Of a stretch of 64,000 nt of DNA, positions 18,090 through 27,374 are shown one piece after another. The stretch is from Microbacterium sp. SORGH_AS_0428. GTDB lineage: Bacteria; Actinomycetota; Actinomycetes; Actinomycetales; Microbacteriaceae. Positions within the stretch are counted from its first letter, which is position 1, and the number at the start of each line of letters is the position of its first letter. The notes beneath the pieces were generated by a model, which was given only the letters and a program-made list of their open reading frames with translations, was not told the origin of the DNA and searched no databases. The DNA lies in assembly GCF_031453615.1 (NCBI RefSeq), contig NZ_JAVIZT010000001.1, positions 372,001-436,000 of the forward strand, read 5' to 3'. The position numbers and the translations under genes are program-made.

Positions 18090-18353
18090 TCACGGAGTCC
18101 TTCGCCGAAGAACCCGGTATCCGCTGGCAGCGGCGAGGACCGCCCAGAGAGTCCAGAGGATCCATACGCCTGCCACGCCCACAACCGGTTCCGTCGTGCA
18201 GTAACTCGCAGCGGGGTCGATGCCAGAGTCGTAACACGCCCCCTGACTGGAGGTGGTGATGAGCAGGAGCACCGCGGCGGCCAAGAGGACGAGCGTTCCC
18301 CACACCAGTCCGCGAACAAACGATCTCCGTGTGCGATGGATGCTCTCGCTCAT
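18090..18353 (-). CDS. Hypothetical two-helix membrane protein
   Basis: An 87-aa protein with two transmembrane helices (around residues 15-35 and 58-80) and a short external loop bearing two cysteines (GACYDSG, SYCTTE) that could form a disulfide. Arg-rich cytoplasmic ends fit an N-in, C-in topology. Function unknown. It diverges from the pentapeptide-like gene with about 80 bp between starts. Confidence 0.65.
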   Translation of the reverse strand: MSESIHRTRRSFVRGLVWGTLVLLAAAVLLLITTSSQGACYDSGIDPAASYCTTEPVVGVAGVWILWTLWAVLAAASGYRVLRRRTP

Positions 18354-18431
18354 GACCCGAGGCTATCGGCGAACGTCGACGGATCGACATCCCCCTTCGC
18401 GCATCCGGACGCCACAGGTCAGGATGGACGC

Positions 18432-19088
18432 GTGGCCACTCCACCGAAACCGCCGCAGCTGAACACGCTGCACCTCGACGACCTCGCCGACGGCAGCCCC
18501 GAGCAGCTGCGACCGGGGACGACGCTGACCGGCGTGAGCCTGGCGGTCGAACGGCACTCCCCCGTCGATCTCACGGACGCCAGAGTCGACGGCGTCCGCT
18601 TCGATCGACTCGCCGTCCCCGAACTGCGCCTACGCGGCGCGGGGCTGCTCGAGGTCGCGCTCGACGCGGTGGACGTCCCCGTCATGGATGCTGCTCGCAC
18701 CGACTGGTCCGATGCGCGCCTGAGCGGCCGTATCGGGGCTCTCACCGCATACGACAGCTCGCTGCGCAGTGTCCACTTCATCGGATGCCGTCTGGGCTTC
18801 GTCAACCTGCGCGGCTCGGAGCTGCTCGACGTACAGTTCACGGACTGCTCGATCGACGAACTCGATCTGGGCGAGACGCGATGCCGCCGGGTGCGGTTCA
18901 CAGACACGCGGATCGCCTCGCTCGAGGTGCCTCGCGCAGTCCTGGTGGATGTGGATCTCCGGGGTGCGACGCTCTCGACAGTCGGGGGCGTCGGCCATCT
19001 GTCCGGCGCCACGATCACCCCCGAGCAGGCACTGCAGCTGGCGCCCCTTCTCGCGGCGCACGTCGGGATCTCGATCAGCGACGACTGA
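18432..19088 (+). CDS. Pentapeptide-repeat-like protein
   Basis: A 218-aa soluble protein of degenerate pentapeptide type. Repeating A/C-D/N-L-R/S-x units are readable, such as VDLTDARVDGVRFDRL, FVNLRGSELLDVQFTDCS, RRVRFTDTRIASLEVP and VDVDLRGATLS, predicting a right-handed quadrilateral beta helix. Such proteins are often DNA mimics or scaffolds; no specific role can be assigned. GTG at 18432 is chosen as the first start consistent with the domain; the upstream extension of the ORF is antisense to the preceding gene. It converges on the MazF-like gene with 3 bp between stops. Confidence 0.8.
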   Translation: MATPPKPPQLNTLHLDDLADGSPEQLRPGTTLTGVSLAVERHSPVDLTDARVDGVRFDRLAVPELRLRGAGLLEVALDAVDVPVMDAARTDWSDARLSGRIGALTAYDSSLRSVHFIGCRLGFVNLRGSELLDVQFTDCSIDELDLGETRCRRVRFTDTRIASLEVPRAVLVDVDLRGATLSTVGGVGHLSGATITPEQALQLAPLLAAHVGISISDD

Positions 19089-19091
19089 CGA

Positions 19092-19553
19092 TCATCGCCA
19101 GCCGAAGCGCGCGCGCAAAGCCTCGGCGACGCGACCGAAGCGCCCCGCGTCCAGCGTGGCACCCTCCCGGCGCAGCCCCGCGTGGGAGACGCTGTAGAGC
19201 TGATCGATGTCGGCCCACGATGGTCGGCGCTTCGGGTCCCACCCGCCCGCCCCCAGAGCGATATAGGCATCGGAGCCTGGATGCGCGCGACTGGTCAGCT
19301 TGACCGCGTAGACGCGGTCGCGGCTCTGACGCGCAACGACGAGCACAGGACGGTCCTTGCCGCGCCCGTCACGTTCGGCGTACGGCACCCACGTCCACAC
19401 GATCTCCCCCGCATCCGGGATCCCGTCGGGGCGCGGCGCATACGCGAGCCTCAGACGGCCTACGGAACGAGGATCCACCTCGTACGTCTGAGTGGACGCC
19501 GAAGGCCGTACCAGGCGCAGGACACCGCGGCCGAGGCGGGAGAGCAGACCCAT
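19092..19553 (-). CDS. PemK/MazF-family toxin-like protein, no adjacent antitoxin
   Basis: A 153-aa protein. The C-terminal two thirds match the MazF/PemK endoribonuclease fold: GEIVWTWVPY on the first strand, GKDRPVLVVAR (the conserved RPxLV loop), YAVKLTSR, and a SWADIDQLYSV strand. An N-terminal basic extension of about 45 residues precedes it. MazF enzymes cut mRNA at short motifs and are normally paired with a small antitoxin just upstream. Upstream here lie only 95 bp and then amt, so there is no partner. It may be a domesticated PemK-like protein or use a distant antitoxin. Confidence 0.8.
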   Translation of the reverse strand: MGLLSRLGRGVLRLVRPSASTQTYEVDPRSVGRLRLAYAPRPDGIPDAGEIVWTWVPYAERDGRGKDRPVLVVARQSRDRVYAVKLTSRAHPGSDAYIALGAGGWDPKRRPSWADIDQLYSVSHAGLRREGATLDAGRFGRVAEALRARFGWR

Positions 19554-19648
19554 CGCGCCAGCCTATCCAGGCTGAAGGGTGCTGCAGATGCCGAAAGGAG
19601 AGGGCGCCGCGGTGATCCGCGACGCCCTCTCCTGCTGGAAACGATGTG

Positions 19649-20875
19649 TCAGGACTGCTCGGCGAGCGAGTAGCCCTCCTCGCCGTGAACCGTGGAGTCC
19701 ACGCCCGCGAGCTCGTCCTCGTTCTTGATGCGGAAGCCGATGGTCTTCTCGATCGCGAAGCCGATGATCCAGGCGACGACGAAGGAGTAGACGAGCACGC
19801 CCACCGCGGCGATGACCTGCAGCACGAGCTGCTCGTAGTTGCCGCCGACGAACAGGCCGGTCTCGGTCGCGAAGAAGCCGAGGTAGATCGTTCCGATCAG
19901 ACCGCCGACGAGGTGGATGCCGACCACATCGAGCGAGTCGTCGTAGCCGAGCTTCCACTTCAGCTCGATCGCGAGGGCACAGACGGCACCGGTGACGACA
20001 CCGAGCAGCAGGGCCCAGCCGGGCGTGAGGTTGGCGCACGAGGGGGTGATGGCGACGAGACCGGCGACGGCACCCGAGGCGGCGCCCACCGAGGTGGCCT
20101 TGCCGTCCTTCAGCTTCTCGACGACGAGCCAACCGATGATGGCCGCCGCGGTGGCGCCCAGCGTGTTGATGATGATGAGGCCGACCGAGGAGTCCTCGGT
20201 GCCGAGCAGGCCGAAGGTGCCCTCAGCGCCGGCGTTGAAGCCGAACCAGCCGAACCACAGGATCGCCGCACCGAGCATGACGAGCGGCACGTTGTGGGGC
20301 TTGGTGATGCCCTTCTGGAAGCCGATGCGCTTGCCGAGGACGAGCGCGAGCGCGAGCGCCGCGGCGCCGGCGTTGATGTGCACGGCGGTACCACCGGCGT
20401 AGTCGATGACCGAGGTCGAGAAGCCGAGGGTCTCCCCCAGCTTCATGACCCAGCCGCCACCCCAGACCCATGCTGCGACGGGGAAGTAGACGACGGTGGC
20501 CCAGACGCCGGCGAAGATCATCCAGGCGCCGAACTTGGCGCGGTCGGCGATCGCACCGGAGATCAGGGCGACGGTGATGATCGCGAACGTCGCGCCGTAG
20601 GTGGCGCCGACGAGACCGTTGTCGTCGAGGCCGCCCAGACCGAAGTCGGAGAAAGGGTTGCCGGCGAACGACAACGGGCTTTCGACCGCGCTCATGTTGA
20701 ACCCGTAGAGGATCCACAGAACGCTGACCAGGCCGAGCGCGCCGAAGCTCATCATCATCATGCTGACGACGCTCTTGGCCTTGACGAGTCCTCCGTAGAA
20801 GAACGCGACGCCCGGCGTCATGAAGAGCACAAGTGCCGTCGCAGCGACGGACCAGGCGAGATTTCCGCTATCCAT
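19649..20875 (-). CDS. amt: Ammonium transporter Amt
   Basis: Inner-membrane ammonium channel, 408 aa, about eleven helices. Diagnostic regions: the N-terminal FMTPGVAFFYGGLVKAKSVV, the pore DYAGGTAVHINAGAAALA including the first conserved His, the second His in VGIHLVGGLIG, and a cytoplasmic tail that in this family meets a PII protein. ATG at 20875 follows GAGGA by 5 nt, chosen over an ATG four codons earlier. A GlnR-type box lies about 120 bp upstream, so expression likely rises on nitrogen limitation. No glnK follows; the neighbour downstream is the MazF-like gene. Confidence 0.95.
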   Translation of the reverse strand: MDSGNLAWSVAATALVLFMTPGVAFFYGGLVKAKSVVSMMMMSFGALGLVSVLWILYGFNMSAVESPLSFAGNPFSDFGLGGLDDNGLVGATYGATFAIITVALISGAIADRAKFGAWMIFAGVWATVVYFPVAAWVWGGGWVMKLGETLGFSTSVIDYAGGTAVHINAGAAALALALVLGKRIGFQKGITKPHNVPLVMLGAAILWFGWFGFNAGAEGTFGLLGTEDSSVGLIIINTLGATAAAIIGWLVVEKLKDGKATSVGAASGAVAGLVAITPSCANLTPGWALLLGVVTGAVCALAIELKWKLGYDDSLDVVGIHLVGGLIGTIYLGFFATETGLFVGGNYEQLVLQVIAAVGVLVYSFVVAWIIGFAIEKTIGFRIKNEDELAGVDSTVHGEEGYSLAEQS

Positions 20876-20991
20876 GAAATTCCTCATCCATGTCGTGTTA
20901 CTCGAGGTAATCCCAGGGCCGCAGATCGGGTCGCAGCTCCTCAGGACGTCCACAGTTTGTCGAGAAGGAGTTCCAGGGGTGCGCGAATGGT

Positions 20992-21007
20992 GTTTCGGCT
21001 GTGTTAC
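20992..21007 (-). promoter_or_regulatory. GlnR-type operator upstream of amt
   Basis: On the minus strand the sequence is GTAAC-N6-GAAAC, an exact match to the actinobacterial GlnR consensus GTnAC-N6-GaAAC. It lies 117 bp before the amt start. The next expected half-site pair is weak (only a GGAAC at the right phase). The same GTAAC-N6-GAAAC occurs upstream of glnA at 59732. Confidence 0.75.
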
Positions 21008-21069
21008 AGCGAGCCCGCCACGGTAAACAACAGGTTTCCCCACACCGGGAACCCGCCAGGGATCGCGGC

Positions 21070-22104
21070 TCAGGAGTGGGTGAGAGCGATCAGCCGTGAG
21101 ATGGCGCGCAGGTATTTCTTGCGGTAGCCGCCCGCCAGCATCTCCTCGCCGAAGACCTGGTCCAACGCCACGCCGGTGGCCCGCACCGGGAGCTGTGCGT
21201 CGTACGCGCGGTCGACGAAGGCGACGAAGCGAAGGGCCGCGGACTGATCGGTCAGCTGGTGCACGTCGCGCAGCCCGATGGTCGTCACGCCGTCGATGAG
21301 GCGGATGTAACGCGACGGGTGGACTTTCGCCAGATGGGCGATGAGGGCCGAGAACTCGTCATCGGAGACGACGCCGGCTCCGGCGGCCTCGGCGAGAGCG
21401 CCGTCGTAGGCGCCCGCGTCCAAGACGACCGCATGACCGTCCACCGCGCGCTGGCGGTAGTCGACGCCGTCGATCCTCAGCGTCTCGAACGAGGCCGACA
21501 TCGCCTGGATCTCGCGCAGGAAGTCCTGCGCGGCGAAGCGCCCCTCACCGAGTGCGTTCGGCGGGGTGTTGGAGGTCGCAGCCAGCTTGGTGCCGGATGC
21601 GACGAGCTCGCCGAGCAGACGCGTCATCACCATCGTGTCGCCTGGATCGTCGAGTTCGAACTCGTCGATGCACAGCAGATCGGAGCCGCGGAACAGCTCG
21701 ACCGTCTGCTGGTAGCCGAGCGCGCCGACCAGAGCCGTGTACTCGATGAACGACCCGAAATACTTCCGGCGCGCGGGCATCGCGTGATAGATCGATGCGA
21801 GCAGGTGGGTCTTGCCGACACCGAAGCCACCGTCGAGGTAGACGCCGGGTTTGCGCTCGGGTGCGCGGGGAGCACGGCGGAACAGGCCGCGCTTGGGCGC
21901 CTCCACCACCGCGCCGGCGAACTCACGAAGAGTCTGCTTCGCCTCGGCCTGCGAGGGGAAGGCTTCGTCCGCGCGGTACGTGTCGAAACTCGCGTCCGCG
22001 AACTGGGGCGGAGGCACGAGGGAGGCGACCATGTCGGCACCGGTCACCTGCGGAGACCGCTCGGCGAGGTGCACGAATGCGTTCTGATGAGCGGGCGAAG
22101 TCAT
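21070..22104 (-). CDS. zapE: Cell division ATPase ZapE (AFG1-like)
   Basis: A 344-aa AFG1-family P-loop ATPase. Walker A is [11 protein letters not shown] (about residue 94), Walker [12 protein letters not shown] (about 145), followed by sensor [13 protein letters not shown] and the family-specific [14 protein letters not shown]. In Gammaproteobacteria ZapE associates with the Z-ring; in actinobacteria the function is untested. ATG at 22104 opens the frame. It is divergent from sseA. Confidence 0.9.
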   Translation of the reverse strand: MTSPAHQNAFVHLAERSPQVTGADMVASLVPPPQFADASFDTYRADEAFPSQAEAKQTLREFAGAVVEAPKRGLFRRAPRAPERKPGVYLDGGFGVGKTHLLASIYHAMPARRKYFGSFIEYTALVGALGYQQTVELFRGSDLLCIDEFELDDPGDTMVMTRLLGELVASGTKLAATSNTPPNALGEGRFAAQDFLREIQAMSASFETLRIDGVDYRQRAVDGHAVVLDAGAYDGALAEAAGAGVVSDDEFSALIAHLAKVHPSRYIRLIDGVTTIGLRDVHQLTDQSAALRFVAFVDRAYDAQLPVRATGVALDQVFGEEMLAGGYRKKYLRAISRLIALTHS

Positions 22105-22226
22105 GCGGGATCCTGTGTCACACGGTTACGGAGCGGATGCGGGCGCGGCGACGCGAACCTAGGCTCGGTCGGGCGACGTGCTCACTTTACGTGCTCGGTC
22201 GCGCCCCGACTGAACAGGAGTTCCCC

Positions 22227-23129
22227 GTGCCCGTCGACCTCGATGCCTCGTCCGAGAAGTTCGCCGCCTACGCGCACCCCGAGCGACTCGTCACCACCCA
22301 GTGGCTCCAGGAGCGTCTGGGCACGCCCGGACTCGTGGTCGTCGAGTCGGATGAGGACGTGCTGCTGTACGAGACCGGGCACATCCCCGGCGCGGTCAAG
22401 GTGGACTGGCACACCGAGCTGAACGATCCCGTCGTGCGCGATTACGTCGACGGCAACGGATTCGCCGAGCTCCTCGGCCGCAAGGGCATCTCGCGCGACG
22501 ACACCGTCGTCATCTACGGCGACAAGAACAACTGGTGGGCGGCATACGCGCTCTGGGTGTTCTCGTTGTTCGGCCACGAGGATGTGCGTCTGCTCGACGG
22601 CGGCCGTGACCGCTGGATCGCAGAGGGTCGGGAGATCACGACCGAGCCGGCGGACCGCGCGCGCACCGAGTACCCCGTCATCGAGCGCGACGACAGCGTC
22701 CTGCGCGCCTACAAAGAGGATGTGCTCGCTCATCTGGGGCATCCGTTGATCGACGTTCGGTCACCCGAGGAGTACTCGGGTGAGCGCACCAGCGCTCCCG
22801 CCTACCCGGAGGAGGGCGCACTGCGTGCCGGCCACATCCCCTCTGCGCAGAGTGTGCCGTGGGCACGCGCGGTCGCCGAGGACGGCACGTTCAAGACGCG
22901 CACGGACCTGGACGCGATCTACCGCGGTGAGGCGGGCCTGACCGACGGCGAGCCGATCGTCGCATACTGCCGGATCGGGGAGCGCTCCAGTCACACCTGG
23001 TTCGTCCTGAAGCACTTGCTCGGCTTCGAGGATGTCCGCAACTACGACGGGTCCTGGACCGAGTGGGGCAGCGCGGTGCGCGTGCCCATCGTCACCGGTG
23101 CCGAGCCGGGCGAGGTGCCCGGCCGCTAG
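22227..23129 (+). CDS. sseA: Thiosulfate sulfurtransferase (two-domain rhodanese, SseA/CysA type)
   Basis: Cytosolic two-domain rhodanese, 300 aa, transferring sulfane sulfur from thiosulfate or mercaptopyruvate to a thiol acceptor. The N-terminal inactive domain contains [20 protein letters not shown]. The C-terminal active domain has [12 protein letters not shown] and the active-site loop [11 protein letters not shown] with catalytic Cys248. The gene is followed 24 bp later by a sufE-family gene, a pairing also found in mycobacteria, suggesting sulfur handover to Fe-S assembly or another acceptor. GTG at 22227 has an AGGAG about 6 nt upstream. Confidence 0.93.
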   Translation: MPVDLDASSEKFAAYAHPERLVTTQWLQERLGTPGLVVVESDEDVLLYETGHIPGAVKVDWHTELNDPVVRDYVDGNGFAELLGRKGISRDDTVVIYGDKNNWWAAYALWVFSLFGHEDVRLLDGGRDRWIAEGREITTEPADRARTEYPVIERDDSVLRAYKEDVLAHLGHPLIDVRSPEEYSGERTSAPAYPEEGALRAGHIPSAQSVPWARAVAEDGTFKTRTDLDAIYRGEAGLTDGEPIVAYCRIGERSSHTWFVLKHLLGFEDVRNYDGSWTEWGSAVRVPIVTGAEPGEVPGR

Positions 23130-23153
23130 ACGCCGCGTGCGAGAATGTCGCGG

Positions 23154-23594
23154 ATGACCGACAGCGCCCTCCCCGAGAAGCTCGCCGAGATCCGCGAGGA
23201 CTTCCTCGCCCTCGCCGAACCCGAACGCCTGCAGCTGCTTCTGGAGTTCTCGCAGGAGCTCCCGCCGATCCCGTCGGAGTACGAGGGACATCCGGAGTTG
23301 TGCGAGCGCGTGGCCGAGTGCCAGTCCCCCGTGTACATCGTCGTCGATGTGGATGAGGACGGCATCGTCGCGATGCACGCCACCGCTCCGGCGGAGGCTC
23401 CCACGACCCGCGGCTTCGCCAGCATCCTGGCACAGGGGCTGACCGGCCTCACCGTCGCGGACGCCCTCGCGGTTCCTGACGACTACCCGCAGAGCCTGGG
23501 CCTGACCCGCGCGGTCTCTCCCCTGCGCATCGCAGGGATGACGGGGATGCTCCTGCGCGCCAAGCGACAGATCCAACGCAAGAGCGGCACCTGA
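23154..23594 (+). CDS. sufE: SufE-family sulfur acceptor protein
   Basis: A 146-aa sulfur-transfer protein. The conserved acceptor is Cys56 in RVAECQSPVY, as in SufE proteins that take persulfide sulfur from a desulfurase. An extra Cys50 precedes it. Actinobacterial SUF operons use SufU, so this SufE probably works with the adjacent rhodanese SseA rather than with SufS; this is inference from pairing. A start three codons upstream (ATG 23145) is equally possible. The next gene begins 2 bp after its stop. Confidence 0.9.
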   Translation: MTDSALPEKLAEIREDFLALAEPERLQLLLEFSQELPPIPSEYEGHPELCERVAECQSPVYIVVDVDEDGIVAMHATAPAEAPTTRGFASILAQGLTGLTVADALAVPDDYPQSLGLTRAVSPLRIAGMTGMLLRAKRQIQRKSGT

Positions 23595-23596
23595 GC

Positions 23597-24307
23597 ATGT
23601 ACCTCACGCGTGTGATCCCCCGCCCCATCGAACGCATAGACGCCGGCGATGACGCCGGGCTGGCCTGGCTCCGCGCCGAGTACGAGCCGGATGCCGAGCG
23701 GTCGGTGCGGCTCAACATGATCACGTCGTTGACGGGTTCGGCGACGGGCACGGACGGTACGAGCGACACGCTCTCGAGTCCCGTCGATCGCCGCATCCTC
23801 GGGGTGATCCGCGGGTGGAGCGATGTCGTGGTGGTGGGCGCGCAGAGCGTACGCGCCGAGCGATATGTCGTGCCCAAACGCACCCGACTGGCGATCGTCA
23901 CACGAACGGGACGGCTCGAAGGCCACCAGCTGGCGCCGGATGATGACACCGCCCGCGTCTTCCTCGTCTGCGCCGAGCGCGATGCCGACACCGTGAGAGG
24001 CAACAGCGAGAGTCTGGGTCTCGACGTCATCGCCGTACCCGGCGACGATCTCCAGCCGTCCCGCGTCATCTCGGCCTTCGCGGACCGCGGATGGCTGCGT
24101 GTCGTCTGCGAGGGAGGGCCCACGCTCGCCTCGCAGTTCGCTCAGGCAGGCGTCATCGATGAGTTCTGCGTCTCCGTCGCGCCGCAGCTCGTGCCGGCGA
24201 CCGCGCCGTTCATCCATGTTCCGGACGGTCACGCGCTGGGTGCTCCACACGGCCTGCTCGTCGACGACTCCGGCTTCAGCTATCTGCGGGCTCGGCCGTC
24301 GGTGTGA
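23597..24307 (+). CDS. RibD C-terminal-type reductase (pyrimidine reductase family)
   Basis: A 236-aa NADPH-dependent reductase-like protein of the RibD C-terminal/dihydrofolate reductase fold. The readable pattern includes RLNMITSLTG, VVVVGAQSVRAERY, and the nucleotide-binding VVCEGGPTLASQFAQAGVIDEFCVSVAPQLV. In this family it may reduce a riboflavin-pathway pyrimidine or an F420-type substrate; there are no rib genes nearby, so the substrate is unknown. It forms an operon with sseA and sufE (2-bp gap) and overlaps the convergent hydrolase by 32 bp. Confidence 0.87.
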   Translation: MYLTRVIPRPIERIDAGDDAGLAWLRAEYEPDAERSVRLNMITSLTGSATGTDGTSDTLSSPVDRRILGVIRGWSDVVVVGAQSVRAERYVVPKRTRLAIVTRTGRLEGHQLAPDDDTARVFLVCAERDADTVRGNSESLGLDVIAVPGDDLQPSRVISAFADRGWLRVVCEGGPTLASQFAQAGVIDEFCVSVAPQLVPATAPFIHVPDGHALGAPHGLLVDDSGFSYLRARPSV

Positions 24308-25499
24308 GGCCCTGCGCGCGCACCCAGTCGCGGATGCGATCGCTCCACCGCTGCTCGTCGTAGTTCCAGAGCTTCGTGTGGCGGGCCACCTCGAACACCT
24401 CGAGCTCGACGAGGTCGGGCCGCGCCTGACGAAGATCGTGCGATGCGTCCGAGGGCACGAAGCCGTCATCGTCGCTGTGCAGGATCAGGATCGGATCGCG
24501 AAGCTCGTCCGCGCGCGCGACGACATCCAGGCGATCGAACGGGATCGGTGTTCCGGTACGGGTGAACGCCGTGCCCCAGTCCGACTGGAGCGCTGAGATG
24601 GCGAGCTTGGTCACGGTGACAGGAAGCTTCATGAGGCCCGCCTGGTAGTCGAGCACGACGCGCCAGTCGATGACGGGCGAATCGAGTACGACACCGGCGA
24701 TCATGTCCCGATGCGCCGAGCTGAGGGCCAGCTGCAGCGCGATCGCGCCTCCCATCGACCATCCCATGAGCAGGATGCGGCGGGCGCCGTTGCGGCGGGC
24801 GAAGCCGATCGCCGCATCGACATCGCGCCACTCCGTGGCACCCAGCCCGTAGGTGCCCGTGCGGCTGCGCGGTGCCTCGCCGTCGTTGCGGTACGACACG
24901 ACGAGCGTGGTGAGGCCAAGGTTGTGCATGAGCGGAACGGCGCGAAGGCACTCCGCCCGGGTCGTGCCGCGGCCGTGGATCTGGATGCACCACAGGTCCG
25001 TGTCCTTCTCGGCCGGGAAGAGCCACGCGGGGCACGGCCCGACGGCCGAACCGATGAGCTGGGAGCTGAAGGGCAGCTGCAATTGCTCCGGGCGGTCGAA
25101 GTACCAGCCGCTGAACGCCGCCTCAGCGGAGAGCCGTGCGTCCTGACCGACGTGTGTCAGCAGCTTGCGCTTGACGCCCGCTTCATTCTCGGCCAGCACG
25201 CTGCCGAGCTTGACGTAGTCCTCGGTGCCGCGGGTGAACAGCCCGTAGCGCCCCGGCAGCTCGGTGTCGTCGTTGCGCTCGAGCGTGATCGTCTGCGACG
25301 CCGGATCGAGCGCCAGGATGCGGGTGTCGGCACGACGCCCGGCGGGCGTCACGACCTGACGGGCCACCCGGATGGCGACGGCTCCGATCAGGGCGGAGCA
25401 CAGCGCGGTCGCAGTCGCGAGAGCGACGGCTGCGCCGCGGAAGAGGGCGAAGGCGGTGGGTGAGGCGCCATGGCGGGCGGCGCGCCTGGAGTCCAACAT
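24276..25499 (-). CDS. Membrane-anchored alpha/beta hydrolase
   Basis: A 407-aa protein with an N-terminal transmembrane anchor (residues about 20-48) and an alpha/beta-hydrolase domain. The oxyanion-side motif is WCIQIHGRGTTRAECLR, the nucleophile elbow GWSMGGAIALQLAL (Ser), the acid LHSDDDGFVP (Asp), and the terminal His ARHTKLWNYD. The organisation resembles serine peptidase S9-like or BEM46-type hydrolases. The substrate is unknown. The 3' end overlaps the convergent reductase gene. Confidence 0.85.
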   Translation of the reverse strand: MLDSRRAARHGASPTAFALFRGAAVALATATALCSALIGAVAIRVARQVVTPAGRRADTRILALDPASQTITLERNDDTELPGRYGLFTRGTEDYVKLGSVLAENEAGVKRKLLTHVGQDARLSAEAAFSGWYFDRPEQLQLPFSSQLIGSAVGPCPAWLFPAEKDTDLWCIQIHGRGTTRAECLRAVPLMHNLGLTTLVVSYRNDGEAPRSRTGTYGLGATEWRDVDAAIGFARRNGARRILLMGWSMGGAIALQLALSSAHRDMIAGVVLDSPVIDWRVVLDYQAGLMKLPVTVTKLAISALQSDWGTAFTRTGTPIPFDRLDVVARADELRDPILILHSDDDGFVPSDASHDLRQARPDLVELEVFEVARHTKLWNYDEQRWSDRIRDWVRAQGLTPTAEPADS

Positions 25500-25524
25500 C
25501 GTGGCTTCACTCTAGTCTGTCGCC

Positions 25525-26112
25525 GTGCCCTCCGACCCAGCCGCACCCGCGTCTGCACTCGACGACGCCGTCGCGCGGATCCTCGAGGTGTCGTTCCGCG
25601 AGGACCTCGTCGTGCGTCAGATTCCCGCTCCGTCCGGAATCGCCCCGGCCTCGTTCGCGATGGCCGGCGATGTGCGCCCCGAGCCCGGCGAGCACGAGTC
25701 CGCTTTCGGCACGGGCCGCTTCCTTCTCCTCCACGACCCGTCCGAACCCGAGCCCTGGGACTCGCCGTGGCGCATCGTGTGCTTCGCACAGGCGCCTCTC
25801 GATACCGAGATCGGCACGGATCCGCTGGTGGCCGACGTCGCCTGGTCCTGGCTCCTCGACGCCCTGCAGACCCGCAGCGCGGGCTACCACGCCGCATCGG
25901 GCACGGCCACGAAGACCCTGTCCAAGGGGTTCGGTTCACTCGCCGCCGAGGGAGACGGTGCCCAGATCGAGCTGCGCGCGTCATGGTCCCCGGAGGGCGA
26001 GATCGAACGACACGTCGAAGCGTGGGCAGAATTGGTTTGCATGCTCGCCGGGCTTCCGCCCGGCTCGGAAGGGATCGCGCAGATCCGGGGAAGGGGTTCA
26101 TCCCGTGCCTGA
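25525..26112 (+). CDS. DUF3000 family protein
   Basis: A 195-aa soluble protein of the actinobacteria-restricted DUF3000 family, recognised by the opening LDDAVARILEVSFREDL, the DVAWSWLLDAL segment and GTATKTLSKGFGSL. No catalytic motif or membrane segment. In mycobacteria a homologue also precedes the RNase D gene, and here it overlaps rnd by 8 bp, so a shared role in RNA metabolism is plausible but unproven. Confidence 0.88.
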   Translation: MPSDPAAPASALDDAVARILEVSFREDLVVRQIPAPSGIAPASFAMAGDVRPEPGEHESAFGTGRFLLLHDPSEPEPWDSPWRIVCFAQAPLDTEIGTDPLVADVAWSWLLDALQTRSAGYHAASGTATKTLSKGFGSLAAEGDGAQIELRASWSPEGEIERHVEAWAELVCMLAGLPPGSEGIAQIRGRGSSRA

Positions 26113-27301
26113 GTACTCCGTCATCGCCGACGAAGCAGAGTTCACGTCGGCGATCGAGAGACTCGCCGAGGGTGAAGGTCCGTTCGCTGTCGACGTGGAA
26201 CGTGCATCCGGTTTCCGCTATTCACAGCGCGCGTACCTGGTGCAGATCTACCGGCGCGGGTCGGGTGTGTTCCTCATCGATCCGCCGGCCCTCTCCGACT
26301 TCTCCCCGCTGCAGGCCGTCCTCGGCACGGCTGACTGGGTGCTCCACGCTGCCAGCCAGGATCTGCCGTCGCTGCGAGAGCTGGGACTGGAGCCGCCGCA
26401 CATCTTCGACACCGAGCTCGCCTCGCGGCTTCTCGGACACTCCCGCGTCGGGCTCGGTGCCGTCGTCGAGGACACGCTCGGCATCACTCTCGCCAAGGCG
26501 CACTCCGCGGCGGACTGGTCGACGCGTCCGCTCCCCCAGTCCTGGCTGGAGTACGCCGCGCTGGATGTGGTGCACCTGGTCGACGTGCGTGACGCGCTCG
26601 TGACTGAGCTGGCCGAGCAAGGAAAGACCGAGCTGGCCGAAGAGGAGTTCCAGGCCGTACTCGACCGGCCCGTCAAGCCGCCGCGCACGGACCCCTGGCG
26701 ACGGTTGAGCGGCCTGCACACCCTCCGTGGGCGCCGCAATCTCGCCATCGCCCGCGCGTTGTGGCAGGCACGCGAAGATCTCGCCGTCGCGCAGGACGTG
26801 TCTCCGGGTCGCCTGGTGCCGGACCGCGCGCTCGTGGCGGCCGTCGCAGCCGCTCCGGACAGCAAGCGTGCTCTCGCCGCGGTGAAGGAGTTCACGGGCC
26901 GTGCCAGCCGGTCGGAGCTCGACCGGTGGTGGGCGGCCATCGAGGAGGGGCGCGCCGCGACGGATCTCCCTCTCGAGCGTGTCGGCAGCGACGCGCTGCC
27001 TCCGCCGCGGGCGTGGATCGACCGCAACCCCGAGGCCGACGCCCGCCTGAAGGCCGCTCGGCCGCTCGTCGAAGCACGCGCCGAGGAGCTGACCATGCCC
27101 ACCGAGAACCTGTTGACTCCCGAACTGCTGCGCCGCGTCGCGTGGGAGCCGCCGACACCGATCGACGCGGACACCGTGGGGGAAGCCCTCCTCTCCCTGG
27201 GCGCCCGCCGCTGGCAGGTGCGAGAAACCGCACAGGTGATCGCCGATGCTTTTGTGGCTTCCGTGCAATCGGTCGAGAACGCGGCGGAGGACGCTTCGTA
27301 G
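26105..27301 (+). CDS. rnd: Ribonuclease D (3'-5' exonuclease with HRDC domain)
   Basis: A 398-aa cytosolic exoribonuclease trimming tRNA and other RNA 3' ends. The DEDD exonuclease domain is N-terminal: FAVDVERAS (first acidic residues), HAASQDLPSLRELG, and the ALDVVHLVDVRDAL region with the last Asp. An HRDC domain (TLRGRRNLAIARALWQAREDLA, with PGRLVPDRAL) follows at about 200-280, then a helical C-terminal region. GTG at 26105 is the start giving the canonical exonuclease N-terminus; it overlaps the DUF3000 stop. Confidence 0.93.
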   Translation: MPEYSVIADEAEFTSAIERLAEGEGPFAVDVERASGFRYSQRAYLVQIYRRGSGVFLIDPPALSDFSPLQAVLGTADWVLHAASQDLPSLRELGLEPPHIFDTELASRLLGHSRVGLGAVVEDTLGITLAKAHSAADWSTRPLPQSWLEYAALDVVHLVDVRDALVTELAEQGKTELAEEEFQAVLDRPVKPPRTDPWRRLSGLHTLRGRRNLAIARALWQAREDLAVAQDVSPGRLVPDRALVAAVAAAPDSKRALAAVKEFTGRASRSELDRWWAAIEEGRAATDLPLERVGSDALPPPRAWIDRNPEADARLKAARPLVEARAEELTMPTENLLTPELLRRVAWEPPTPIDADTVGEALLSLGARRWQVRETAQVIADAFVASVQSVENAAEDAS

Positions 27302-27374
27302 GTTCGATCCAACCGGTTTTTTCCGGCCCCGAGCCCCTCCTACGTTGGAGGAAACCCCGATCATTGGAGGCAGA

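Noticed and set aside
20897..20911. GTTAC-N5-GTAAT inverted repeat just upstream of amt
   Set aside because: Resembles GlnR half-sites but spacing is 5 rather than 6 and the second half does not match; it lies inside the likely 5' leader.
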